25,400 nucleotides of DNA from NCBI GenBank assembly GCA_944385595.1, contig CALWXY010000214.1:1-25400 (forward strand). Direction: 5' to 3'. This DNA is from an uncultured Oscillospiraceae bacterium. GTDB lineage: Bacteria > Bacillota > Clostridia > Oscillospirales > Oscillospiraceae. How positions within the stretch are numbered: position 1 is the stretch's first letter; every line of letters starts with the position of its first letter. The notes beneath the pieces are model-generated. The model made no database searches and had not been told where the DNA came from. It saw nothing but the letters and a program-made list of their open reading frames with translations. Below, in pieces: positions 16,251-22,714 of the stretch. A program made the translations under genes and the position numbers.

Positions 16251-16724
16251 ATGGATAAGCGCACTGACAAGATAAACTACTACCTCGACATAGCGGCCTC
16301 GGTGCTCCAGCGGAGCACCTGCCTGCGCCGCCAGTACGGGGCCATCATAGTCCGAAACGACGAGATAATCTCCACCGGCTACAACGGCGCGCCGCGCGGG
16401 CGCAAAAACTGCTCCGACTGCGGGCGCTGCGCCCGCGAGGAGCTGCGCATCCCCAGCGGCGAGCGCTACGAGCTGTGCCGCAGCGTCCACGCCGAGGCGA
16501 ACGCCATCATCTCCGCCTCGCGGCGCGACATGCTCGGCGGCACGCTCTACCTCGTCGGGCGCGACGCGCAGACCGGCGAGTATCTCACCACCACGACGCC
16601 CTGCTCCATGTGCCGCAGGCTCATAATAAACTCCGGCATTGAGACCGTCGTCTGCCGCACCGGCGCGGACAGCTACGACGTCGTGCCCGTCAGCGAGTGG
16701 ATAGAGAACGACGACACCATCTGA
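16251..16724 (+). CDS. Deoxycytidylate (dCMP) deaminase / ComE operon protein 2 family
   Basis: Zinc-dependent deamination of dCMP to dUMP, feeding thymidylate synthesis. In its 157 residues the zinc site is complete: His80 and Glu82 in SVHAEANAI, and Cys118 and Cys121 in TTPCSMCRRLI. The N-terminal AIIVRNDEIISTGYNGAPRG and the extra cysteine cluster (NCSDCGRC, 53-60) are typical of the dCMP deaminase/ComEB group. AGGAGG precedes the ATG, which lies 9 bp past the L,D-transpeptidase stop, so the two are probably co-transcribed. In naturally competent Bacillota this gene neighbours comEA/comEC, not seen here. Confidence 0.93.
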   Translation: MDKRTDKINYYLDIAASVLQRSTCLRRQYGAIIVRNDEIISTGYNGAPRGRKNCSDCGRCAREELRIPSGERYELCRSVHAEANAIISASRRDMLGGTLYLVGRDAQTGEYLTTTTPCSMCRRLIINSGIETVVCRTGADSYDVVPVSEWIENDDTI

Positions 16725-16802
16725 GCTATGCAGAGCGCACACTAACGCTCTCCCCTCCATGTGTGATATGCTGAATGTATCAAACATAAAGGAGAGGATA
16801 GA

Positions 16803-17264
16803 GTGAAAAAAGCCCTGTCAGCCATACTGCTCGCCGCGGCGCTCATGGCGCTCTGCGCCTGCTCGAGCGAGCCGGAGCCGGTTGAGCTCACCACCGACAA
16901 CATCGAGGACTACCTCGCCTTCAGCTTCGACTACTCAGACGTCGAGCGGCAGACGAAAATCGGCATATCCTTCGGCTACACCGACCTCACCCTCGACTGC
17001 TACGCCGTCGCCTCCGGCAGCTTTACCGACGCCTCGGTGACCGTCGAGATTCCGCTCACCAACGGCTGGAGTGTGAGCAGCTCGGACAAAGCCTATAACC
17101 CGGACGAGGCCGAGACGCTGGTCTGCTCCTTCCGCCTCCCGGCGACCGGCAGCTACTCCGAGACGCACGATCTCATCGCCGCCATAGCCTACTTCGACCC
17201 CGACGTGCAGAACATCGCCTACACCATCACCGAGGTGAGCGGCACCTTCACGCCGGATAAATGA
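16803..17264 (+). CDS. Putative lipoprotein
   Basis: I do not recognise the family. The 153 residues begin with a signal peptide (MKKALSAILLAAALMALCAC) ending in a lipobox-like LCAC, so Cys20 is the probable lipidation site. The remainder is beta-rich and acidic with alternating hydrophobic segments (IGISFGYTDLTLDCYAVASG; SVTVEIPLTNGW; YTITEVSGTFTPDK), suggesting one immunoglobulin-like sandwich exposed outside the membrane. The start is GTG 16803, with AAAGGAGAGG upstream. It is a single-gene unit closed by a terminator. The function is unknown. Confidence 0.75.
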   Translation: MKKALSAILLAAALMALCACSSEPEPVELTTDNIEDYLAFSFDYSDVERQTKIGISFGYTDLTLDCYAVASGSFTDASVTVEIPLTNGWSVSSSDKAYNPDEAETLVCSFRLPATGSYSETHDLIAAIAYFDPDVQNIAYTITEVSGTFTPDK

Positions 17265-17273
17265 ATAAGGACA

Positions 17274-17308
17274 TAAATAGCCGCGGCGCTTTGCGCCGCG
17301 GCTATTTA
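17274..17308. terminator. Bidirectional terminator between lipoprotein and XRE genes
   Basis: AAATAGCCGCGGCGC pairs with GCGCCGCGGCTATTT around a TTT loop, with U-runs in both directions, serving two convergent genes. It overlaps the last codons of the XRE gene. Confidence 0.9.
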
Positions 17309-17526
17309 TTCGTCTCCCGGCTGTCGGTTCGCCCGAGGATGTAGTCGACGCTCACGCCGTACAAATCCGCCAGGGCGGCGAGCACCTGCGGCGGCACCAT
17401 GCGCCCGCCGCTCTCGTAGTATGCGTATGTCCTCTGCGGCACGTTTATCCTGGCGCCGACCTCGGTCTGCGTGAGGTCGCTGTCCTCCCGCAGCTCCCGT
17501 ATGCGTGGATATCTCAATATAATCAC
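17302..17526 (-). CDS. XRE-family helix-turn-helix regulator
   Basis: The 74 residues are essentially one HTH_3 domain: IRELREDSDLTQTEVGARIN (helices 1-2), VPQRTYAYYESGGRMVPPQV (recognition helix and helix 4) and LAALADLYGVSVDYILGRTD, the typical end of the domain. GTG 17526 is the start used here; TTG three codons on is possible, and neither has a strong ribosome site. It is preceded by a consensus -10 and a perfect inverted repeat that probably is its own operator. Targets other than itself are unknown. Confidence 0.88.
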   Translation of the reverse strand: MIILRYPRIRELREDSDLTQTEVGARINVPQRTYAYYESGGRMVPPQVLAALADLYGVSVDYILGRTDSRETNK

Positions 17527-17542
17527 CGAAATCAGTATATCC

Positions 17543-17557
17543 AGAACAATTTGTTCT
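17543..17557. promoter_or_regulatory. Candidate operator of the XRE regulator
   Basis: A perfect inverted repeat AGAACAA-T-TTGTTCT lies 17 bp upstream of the XRE start codon. A second half-site TTGTTCTA occurs at 17576-17583, just upstream of the -10 box. The arrangement fits autoregulation, which is inference. Confidence 0.6.
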
Positions 17558-17569
17558 ATTGATTTTTAG

Positions 17570-17575
17570 ATTATA
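17570..17575 (-). promoter_or_regulatory. -10 box of the XRE gene promoter
   Basis: A consensus TATAAT on the minus strand, 44 bp before the GTG start. The -35 region is only T-rich and overlaps the U-run of the hsp20 terminator, so the promoter is probably weak or activator-free at -35. Confidence 0.6.
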
Positions 17576-17593
17576 TTGTTCTAAAATGTGTAT

Positions 17594-17625
17594 AAAAAAT
17601 GCCCCCGGAGCTGTGCTCCGGGGGC
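17594..17625 (-). terminator. Terminator of hsp20
   Basis: On the minus strand GCCCCCGGAGC pairs with GCTCCGGGGGC, followed by TTTTTT. It lies 11 bp beyond the hsp20 stop. Confidence 0.9.
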
Positions 17626-17635
17626 GGGGAAGAAA

Positions 17636-18073
17636 TCACTCGATCATGATGCGGTTGCTGCCCTCTATGACCTTCGCATCCTTCTTCGGGATGGTCAGGG
17701 TCAGGACACCGAACTCGAACTTGCACTTGACCTCGTCCGCATGGATGTCGCCGACATAGAAGCTGCGGCTGCATGCGCCGGCGTAGCGCTCCTGGCGGAT
17801 GTAGCGGCCATCCTTGTCCTCCTCATCCTTGTCGAGGCCCTTGGCGGCGCTGACGGTCAGATAGCCGTCTTTAAGCTCCACATTGACCTCGTCCTTCTTG
17901 AAGCCGGGCAGGTCGATGGCTATTTTGTAGCAGTCCTTGTGCTCCTTGACGTCGGTCTTCATGAGGTTCTTTGCGTGCTTGCCGTAGAGCGGATTGCGCG
18001 TCGGGAAGAAGTTTCTGTCAAAATCATTGAAGAATTCATCGAAAAGATTTTCACCAAAAATGCTGGGCAACAT
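17636..18073 (-). CDS. Hsp20/alpha-crystallin small heat-shock protein
   Basis: An ATP-independent holdase that binds unfolding proteins. Its 145 residues start MLPSIFGENLFDEFFNDFDR. The alpha-crystallin domain runs from about 38 to the end: MKTDVKEHKDCYKIAIDLPG, VNVELKDGYLTVSA, and the conserved FEFGVLTLTIPKKD. No IxI tail is obvious beyond NRIMIE. GGAGG precedes ATG 18073. A sigma-A promoter overlapped by a CIRCE operator lies upstream, so the HrcA repressor very probably controls it. It is a single-gene unit with its own terminator. Confidence 0.96.
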   Translation of the reverse strand: MLPSIFGENLFDEFFNDFDRNFFPTRNPLYGKHAKNLMKTDVKEHKDCYKIAIDLPGFKKDEVNVELKDGYLTVSAAKGLDKDEEDKDGRYIRQERYAGACSRSFYVGDIHADEVKCKFEFGVLTLTIPKKDAKVIEGSNRIMIE

Positions 18074-18154
18074 AAGTCATTCCTCCATTCATAAGCACTT
18101 ATCTTTTGCCCTGTGGGGGAGCCTCTCCGGTTCCCTCATCCTTGGAACGATTAT

Positions 18155-18183
18155 GTTATAGCACAGCATTTTAGCACTGTCAA
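18155..18183 (-). promoter_or_regulatory. Sigma-A promoter of hsp20
   Basis: TTGACA (18178-18183) and TATAAC (18155-18160), spaced exactly 17 bp on the minus strand, lie 82 bp before the hsp20 start codon. Confidence 0.88.
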
Positions 18184-18197
18184 GGGGAGAGTGCTAA
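18171..18197. promoter_or_regulatory. CIRCE element (HrcA operator)
   Basis: TTAGCACTG, nine bases, then GAGTGCTAA: the CIRCE consensus with one mismatch in the left arm. It covers the -35 hexamer of the hsp20 promoter, as expected for HrcA repression that is relieved on heat shock. hrcA is not in the window. Confidence 0.92.
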
Positions 18198-18241
18198 AGT
18201 TCATGAATTGTTAAAATTATATAGAATAAAAAGACATATTT

Positions 18242-18913
18242 CTACTTAATTTCCAAAAAATCGGGCAAAAAGAGGGATTCGTCGAAGGCATCCCAGGGGA
18301 AACGGCGCTCGGGCGGGGCGGAGAAATGCATCCGGCGGCCGGTGCGCGGGTGCGTGAACGAGACGGCGCAGGACCAGAGCGCCGTGGGGCACTCGCAGTC
18401 GCCGCCGCCGTATTTGCGGTCGCCCGCTATGGGCATGCCGCGGCTCGAGAGCTGGGCGCGTATCTGATGGGTACGCCCTGTGCCCAATTCAATTCTCAGC
18501 AGCGACATGCCGCGCCCCTCGCCGAGCAGCTCGTAGCGGAGCACGGCCTCCTGCGCATAGCGCTGCGGCTCGGAGACGACCACCGTCATGCGCCGGGCGC
18601 GGTCACGCATGAGCAGGTCGCGCAGCTCGCCGCATTTTGCCTCCGGCGCGCCGAGCACGGCGGCGAGGTAGCGCTTGCCGAAGCCGCCCGAGCGTATCTG
18701 CCGCGACAGCTCCGACGCCGTCTCCCGCGTGCGGGCGAGCACCATCACGCCGCCGACCACACGGTCGAGCCGGTGGACGGTGAATATCTCGCCGCCGAGC
18801 GCTGAGCGCGCAAGCTCCGGCAGGCCGCCCGGCTCGTCGGTGGAGAGCACGCCCGCCGGCTTGAGGCAGACGCACAGCCGCTTGTCGCGGTAGAGGAATT
18901 TGAGCTCACTCAT
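18242..18913 (-). CDS. RluA-family pseudouridine synthase
   Basis: It isomerises uridine to pseudouridine in rRNA or tRNA. The 223 residues open SELKFLYRDKRLCVCLKPAG. The catalytic motif is HRLDRVVGGVMVLART with Asp50; the family usually has HRLDxxTSG, so VVGG is a slight departure. GTGRTHQIRAQLSSRGMPIA and GDRKYGG follow, all typical. There is no S4 domain, so it is one of the short RluA types, and the target uridine cannot be told. ATG 18913 lies 2 bp after the glycosyltransferase stop, indicating a two-gene operon. Confidence 0.93.
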   Translation of the reverse strand: MSELKFLYRDKRLCVCLKPAGVLSTDEPGGLPELARSALGGEIFTVHRLDRVVGGVMVLARTRETASELSRQIRSGGFGKRYLAAVLGAPEAKCGELRDLLMRDRARRMTVVVSEPQRYAQEAVLRYELLGEGRGMSLLRIELGTGRTHQIRAQLSSRGMPIAGDRKYGGGDCECPTALWSCAVSFTHPRTGRRMHFSAPPERRFPWDAFDESLFLPDFLEIK

Positions 18914-18915
18914 TC

Positions 18916-19719
18916 TCAGCGCTCCGCTATGCGCATGTAGTGCTTATACAGCACGCCGAAGCGGTGGCGGTACATGCTCTTCCACGGCTTCGCGCGCCCA
19001 CAGAAGTGCAGGATGGCGGTGTTGCGCATCACCCAGTCGGTGTCGGCCTCGCCGGAGGTGCGCAGGAAATAGGTGGAGTAGTTGCGTGCGTCGTAGTTCC
19101 AGATGATGTCCGGCAGGTCGAGTATGCGCCCGGAGAACATGGCGTTGAGCATGTCCTGATCCGGCAGGATCAGCTCGCGGCGGTGCTCCTCCGCGTAGCG
19201 GAACAGCTCCTCCGGCGCTATCTCGCGCCGCATGAGGGCGAGATCCATCAGCAAAACGCCGGAGTTGTAGTACTTCTCCGAGCCGAGGCGCACATAGCTC
19301 ACGCTGTTTGCAAGCTCCGTCTTGCCGGTGTGGGCGCAGGCGCCGAACATGCTGCCGCGCAGGCCGGTCTCCCAGAGCGGCTTCAGGGAATTAATAATAA
19401 GTATGTCCGGGTCGAGATACAGCACCCGCTCAAGGCTCTGCGGCAGCAGCTGACCCGCGAGCAGGCGGAAATACATCTCCGGCGGGTACTGCTTCGTCGA
19501 CGGCGCGCCGGAGAAGAGATCCTCATTCGCGCGCACCTCGTGCAGGCGCATACCGCGCGCGAGGCAAAACTCGTTGAGCGAGCGCACGCCCTCAGGGCTT
19601 ATCGCCCGGTGCAGCAGCCAGATGTCCGCCCGCTCGCCGGGGCAGTTTATCGCCAGCGACGCGAGCATGACGCGCAGCTGCGGCATGTAATTTTCGTTCA
19701 GTGTCACCAGAATATCCAC
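18916..19719 (-). CDS. Family 8 glycosyltransferase
   Basis: A GT8 (LgtC-like) retaining sugar transferase of 267 residues. It starts MDILVTLNENYMPQLRVMLA, the usual GT8 opening. The metal-binding DxD is DPD at 103-105 in RVLYLDPDILIINSLKPLWE. YYNSGVLLMDLALMR and the C-terminal HFCGRAKPW are further family marks. The start is GTG 19719 with GGAGGGG upstream; the open frame continues to 19761 without a better site. Donor and acceptor are unknown; a role in surface polysaccharide or glycolipid is inferred from the family. Confidence 0.9.
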   Translation of the reverse strand: MDILVTLNENYMPQLRVMLASLAINCPGERADIWLLHRAISPEGVRSLNEFCLARGMRLHEVRANEDLFSGAPSTKQYPPEMYFRLLAGQLLPQSLERVLYLDPDILIINSLKPLWETGLRGSMFGACAHTGKTELANSVSYVRLGSEKYYNSGVLLMDLALMRREIAPEELFRYAEEHRRELILPDQDMLNAMFSGRILDLPDIIWNYDARNYSTYFLRTSGEADTDWVMRNTAILHFCGRAKPWKSMYRHRFGVLYKHYMRIAER

Positions 19720-19787
19720 GAAAACCCCTCCGATGAAATGTAATGAGTTATTATAGCACATCGGAGGGGCGCGTGTCAGTTGGATTT

Positions 19788-20098
19788 TTAACTTTTTTCA
19801 AGCTCAAACGAGGCTCTGCGGCTCTCATACTCAAAAAGCACACGCCCGGAGCGGCTGAGCCGGTAGCTCGCCTCGCCCTCGAGGCACTCGCCGACGCGCC
19901 GCTCCATGCCGCCGGAGCCGTCCGGCGCGCGCAGCTCGGTTTTCCCCTCGCCGAGCGCCGCGGTCAGCTCCAGATTGCCCTGGCGGACGGTCAGCACCCG
20001 GCCGCGCCGCCGCGCGAGCGGTGCAGCGCCGGTATGACGGCGACGCTTTCCTCCGCCCCCTGCAGCTTCACATACCAGCCGCGAAAATATTCCGGCAT
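19788..20098 (-). pseudogene. Tocopherol-cyclase-family gene remnant, internal deletion and frameshift
   Basis: ATG 20098, with GGAGGTG upstream, opens MPEYFRGWYVKLQGAEESVA and continues VIPALHRSRGG, the typical N-terminus of bacterial tocopherol-cyclase-like proteins. The frame stops at TGA 19991-19993 after 35 codons. In another frame the C-terminal part follows directly: RVLTVRQGNLELTAALGEGK, then RVGECLEGEASYRLSRSGRV and SRRASFELEKS, ending at TAA 19788. Family members are usually near 300 residues, so most of the middle (roughly 170-200 residues) is missing. The joint lies in a GC-rich GCGCGGC-type stretch near 19995-20015. The start signal is intact, so a short peptide could still be made. 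Confidence 0.75.
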
Positions 20099-20184
20099 AT
20101 TCCCACCTCCGACCTGAGCTTTGCCAACGGAAGAGGAATTTAATCCCGTTCGACATAATTCGACACAAAATTTCGGAGATATGT

Positions 20185-20190
20185 TATAAT
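20185..20190 (+). promoter_or_regulatory. Extended -10 promoter of the SLOG gene
   Basis: TATAAT preceded by TGT (extended -10) lies 30 bp before the start codon. The -35 region is poor; two TTCGACA repeats (20148-20154, 20159-20165) sit where a -35 or regulator site would be. Confidence 0.6.
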
Positions 20191-20220
20191 GTGTAATTGA
20201 CTACTCAAAGGAGGACGGCC

Positions 20221-20691
20221 ATGGAACACAGAGACGAGACCTGCTGCTTCACCGGGCACAGGGAAGTGCCGCTCGCCGAGCGGGGCGAGCTTATGCGCCG
20301 CCTGAACGGGACCGTGCGCGAGCTGATTGCGCGCGGCTACCGCTATTTCGGCGCGGGCGGGGCGGTAGGCTTCGACACGATGGCGGCTCAGACCGTGCTG
20401 GATTTGCGCCGCGAGTTTTCCCATATAAAGCTCATACTCGTCCTGCCATGCGGCGACCAGGCGAGGCACTTTCCGCCCGCCGACGCCTTCGAGTACCGCC
20501 GCATACTCGGCGAGGCCGACAAGGTGACCGTCCTGCACGAGCGCTATGTGCCGGGCTGTATGCTTGAGCGCAACCGCCGCCTCGTGGCGCACAGCTCCGT
20601 CTGCGTCGCCTACTGCCGGCGCGACAGCGGCGGCACCGCCTACACCCTGCGCGAGGCGCGCCGCGCCGGGCTTGAACTAATTTTGCTCTGA
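20221..20691 (+). CDS. SLOG-family (YpsA/DUF1273-like) protein
   Basis: The 156 residues form one Rossmann-like SLOG domain. The start TCCFTGHREVPL and the glycine-rich YRYFGAGGAVGFDTMAAQTV are the conserved nucleotide-binding features; KLILVLPCGDQARHF and SGGTAYTLREARRAG complete the fold. SLOG proteins bind nucleotide-derived ligands, and YpsA of Bacillus affects cell division, but no enzyme activity can be assigned. The start is ATG 20221 with AAAGGAGG upstream. It is a single gene between the cyclase remnant and galU, with its own promoter. Confidence 0.88.
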   Translation: MEHRDETCCFTGHREVPLAERGELMRRLNGTVRELIARGYRYFGAGGAVGFDTMAAQTVLDLRREFSHIKLILVLPCGDQARHFPPADAFEYRRILGEADKVTVLHERYVPGCMLERNRRLVAHSSVCVAYCRRDSGGTAYTLREARRAGLELILL

Positions 20692-20735
20692 ACGCGAAAT
20701 TTGCGGAACTTGTGGAAAAAATCCGCGTCTTAGTA

Positions 20736-20741
20736 TATAAT
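20736..20741 (+). promoter_or_regulatory. -10 box of galU
   Basis: A consensus TATAAT 33 bp before the galU start codon. No good -35 is present at 16-18 bp, so the promoter is only partly supported. Confidence 0.5.
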
Positions 20742-20774
20742 GAGGCTCAGTTCGATTATTGTAAGGAGATACAT

Positions 20775-21653
20775 ATGAAGGTCACCAAAGCCGTTATACC
20801 GGCGGCAGGTCTCGGCACGAGAATGCTGCCCGCCACCAAAACCGTGCCCAAGGAGATGCTCCCGCTCGTCGATAAACCCGTCATCCAGTATATAGTCGAG
20901 GAGGCCGTCGCCTCCGGCATTGAGGATATTCTCATAGTCACGAACCGCGCCAAGTCCGCCATGGACGATTATTTCGACTACCACCCCGAGCTTGAGCACC
21001 GCCTCGAGCGCAGCGGCAAGCTCCACGAGGCGGAGACGAGCCGCGCCGTCGCCGATATGGCGAACATCTTCTACGTCCGCCAGAAGGAGACCAAGGGCCT
21101 CGGCCACGCTATCTGGCGCGCGAAGCGCTTCGTGGGCGACGAGCCCTTCGCCATCCTCCTCGGCGACGATATCATGTACACCGAGCAGGGCGCCCCCGCG
21201 CTGACCCAGCTCATCGCCGCCGCCGAGAAGTATGAGTGCAGCGCCATCGGCACCCGCGAGGTCGACGACGAGCACATCGTCAAATACTCCTCGCTCAAAA
21301 TCAAGCCGCTGGAGGAGCGCATCTACGATATCCTCGACATGAACGAAAAGCCCACGCTCGAGACCAAGCTCTCGAACCACGCCATCATGGGCCGCTACGT
21401 CCTCACCCCCGCCATATTCGACGCGCTTGAGAACACAGCCCCCGGCGCCGGCGGCGAGATCCAGCTCACCGACGGCATGAGAGCCCTGCTGGGCCGCGAG
21501 CGCATGGTAGCCGTCGACTTCAACGCCAAGCGCTACGACACCGGCAACCTCTGCGGCTTCCTCGAGGCCACCATCGACTACGCGCTGCGCCATCCCGAGG
21601 CCGGCGACTGGCTGCGCGACTTCATTCTCCGCAAGGCGGAAATGCTCAAATGA
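20775..21653 (+). CDS. galU: UTP-glucose-1-phosphate uridylyltransferase
   Basis: It makes UDP-glucose from UTP and glucose-1-phosphate, supplying glycan and glycolipid synthesis. Its 292 residues are the usual length for bacterial GalU. MKVTKAVIPAAGLGTRMLPA carries the nucleotide-binding loop, followed by TKTVPKEMLPLVDKPVIQYI. The metal-binding segment is FAILLGDDIMY, and GEIQLTDGM and KRYDTGNLCGFLEA are conserved. The start is ATG 20775, with AAGGAG upstream. The frame is open further upstream, but those residues are not family-like. A strong terminator follows. UDP-glucose would serve the envelope genes seen elsewhere in the window. Confidence 0.97.
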   Translation: MKVTKAVIPAAGLGTRMLPATKTVPKEMLPLVDKPVIQYIVEEAVASGIEDILIVTNRAKSAMDDYFDYHPELEHRLERSGKLHEAETSRAVADMANIFYVRQKETKGLGHAIWRAKRFVGDEPFAILLGDDIMYTEQGAPALTQLIAAAEKYECSAIGTREVDDEHIVKYSSLKIKPLEERIYDILDMNEKPTLETKLSNHAIMGRYVLTPAIFDALENTAPGAGGEIQLTDGMRALLGRERMVAVDFNAKRYDTGNLCGFLEATIDYALRHPEAGDWLRDFILRKAEMLK

Positions 21654-21658
21654 TTGCA

Positions 21659-21692
21659 AGACCCCGCGGCAAGCGCGGGGTCTCTCTTTTTT
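21659..21692 (+). terminator. Terminator of galU
   Basis: AGACCCCGCG pairs with CGCGGGGTCT around a short loop, followed by CTCTTTTTT. It begins 5 bp after the galU stop. Confidence 0.92.
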
Positions 21693-21706
21693 AAAAGGAG
21701 GCTTTT

Positions 21707-21757
21707 ATGAAAAAACTGCTGATATTAACGCTCATCCTCGCCGAGACGCTCAAATGA
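21707..21757 (+). CDS. 16-codon ORF with a strong ribosome site
   Basis: AAAAGGAGG lies 5 bp before an ATG that encodes MKKLLILTLILAETLK and stops. The first 12 residues look like the start of a signal peptide or membrane segment. The last five codons plus stop (GCCGAGACGCTCAAATGA) closely resemble the end of galU (GCGGAAATGCTCAAATGA). It lies between the galU terminator and the rpmH promoter, so no obvious promoter drives it. It may be a deletion remnant fused to a galU-like 3' end, or a leader peptide; I cannot decide. Confidence 0.4.
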   Translation: MKKLLILTLILAETLK

Positions 21758-21768
21758 GGGAAAAAGTG

Positions 21769-21798
21769 TTGACATCGGCGCTTTGAATGGGTTACAAT
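21769..21798 (+). promoter_or_regulatory. Promoter of the rpmH-rnpA-yidD-yidC-jag operon
   Basis: TTGACA (21769-21774) and TACAAT (21793-21798) are 18 bp apart. A leader of about 125 bp, with short hairpins (TCGGCA/TGCCGA near 21860), follows before rpmH. Confidence 0.85.
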
Positions 21799-21931
21799 GT
21801 ACGCTAGACGTCTTTGCGCGTTTAAGGGCGTATTTTGCCTGTTTTCAAGAAGTCAACTACTTCGGCAGTGCCGATGTTGAGTATTATCGGGGCCGATTCC
21901 GGCTCCAGACTGTCAAAGGAGGTGCAGAGAC

Positions 21932-22066
21932 ATGCTGCGTACCTATCAGCCCAAGAAGCGCCAGCGCAAAAAGGAGCACGGCTTCCGCAAAAGAATGTCC
22001 ACCAGCAACGGCCGCAAGGTGCTTGCCCGCCGCAGAGCGAAGGGCAGAGCCCGTCTGAGCTACTGA
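21932..22066 (+). CDS. rpmH: 50S ribosomal protein L34
   Basis: The 44-residue basic protein starts MLRTYQPKKRQRKKEHGFRK and continues RMSTSNGRKVLARRRAKGRA, ending RLSY, a full-length match to the L34 pattern. AAAGGAGGTG precedes the ATG. It heads the conserved rpmH-rnpA-yidD-yidC-jag operon. In most bacteria rpmH lies beside dnaA at the origin; here galU is upstream instead. Confidence 0.98.
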   Translation: MLRTYQPKKRQRKKEHGFRKRMSTSNGRKVLARRRAKGRARLSY

Positions 22067-22091
22067 GGCCGCGCGGGGAGAGGCCCCGCAA

Positions 22092-22469
22092 ATGTGCCGT
22101 ATTGGGGTGAGGAAGCTGAAATCATCTGTTTCGATAAAGAATAATTATGAGTTCCGCCGCCTTTACTCCAAGGGCAAAAGCGCCGCGACGCCTTTTCTGG
22201 TGGTCTACTGCCGGAAAACCAACCGCGGCTGCAATCGCCTGGGGATAACCGTCACGGGCAAGCTGGGCAAGGCGGTGCACCGCAACCGGGTGCGCCGCCG
22301 CCTGCGCGAGATCTACAGGCTCGGCCAGCCGAGGCTCAAGACCGGGTACGACGTCATCATCGTCGCCCGCGTCCGCAGCCGCTACGCCGAGTACCGCCAG
22401 CTCGAGAGCGCGTTCTTCACCGCCTGCTCCAAGCTGGGTATGCTCGCCGAAAGGCGGGACGGGGAATGA
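22092..22469 (+). CDS. rnpA: Ribonuclease P protein component
   Basis: The protein subunit of RNase P, which matures tRNA 5' ends. The product is up to 125 residues. KSSVSIKNNYEFRRLYSKGK is the typical N-terminus, and the RNR signature KLGKAVHRNRVRRRLREIYR is complete, followed by GYDVIIVARVRS. The start is uncertain: ATG 22092 has a GGGGAGAGG about 8 bp upstream, GTG 22107 would begin RKLKSS, and the family homology only begins around the KSSVSIK segment. It overlaps yidD by ATGA, indicating coupled translation. Confidence 0.96.
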   Translation: MCRIGVRKLKSSVSIKNNYEFRRLYSKGKSAATPFLVVYCRKTNRGCNRLGITVTGKLGKAVHRNRVRRRLREIYRLGQPRLKTGYDVIIVARVRSRYAEYRQLESAFFTACSKLGMLAERRDGE

Positions 22470-22687
22470 AAAAAGTGCTCATCGCTCTGGTCAGGTTCTA
22501 CCGGAGCGCCATATCGCCGATGTTCCCGCCCTGCTGCCGCTTCGTGCCCACCTGCTCGCAATACGCCCTCGAGGCGCTCGAGAAATACGGCGCCGCCAAG
22601 GGCTCGTGGCTGGCCTTCAGGCGTATTATCCGCTGTCATCCCTTTCACAGAGACAAGAACCACGATTTCTACGATCCCGTGCCCTGA
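22466..22687 (+). CDS. yidD: Membrane protein insertion efficiency factor YidD
   Basis: A small membrane-associated protein that assists YidC-dependent insertion. The 73 residues are the usual length. It shows LVRFYRSAISPMFPPCCRFV, PTCSQYALEALEKYG and RIIRCHPFHRDKNHDFYDPV, matching the conserved PxCRFxPTCSxYAxEA and RCHPF patterns. Its ATG overlaps the rnpA stop by four bases. Confidence 0.97.
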   Translation: MKKVLIALVRFYRSAISPMFPPCCRFVPTCSQYALEALEKYGAAKGSWLAFRRIIRCHPFHRDKNHDFYDPVP

Positions 22688-22714
22688 ACCACGGGGTGAG
22701 ATTGGAGACAACAA

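Noticed and set aside
20711..20719. DnaA-box-like TTTTCCACA on the minus strand upstream of galU
   Set aside because: A single box with one mismatch, no cluster and no dnaA nearby; not evidence for an origin.
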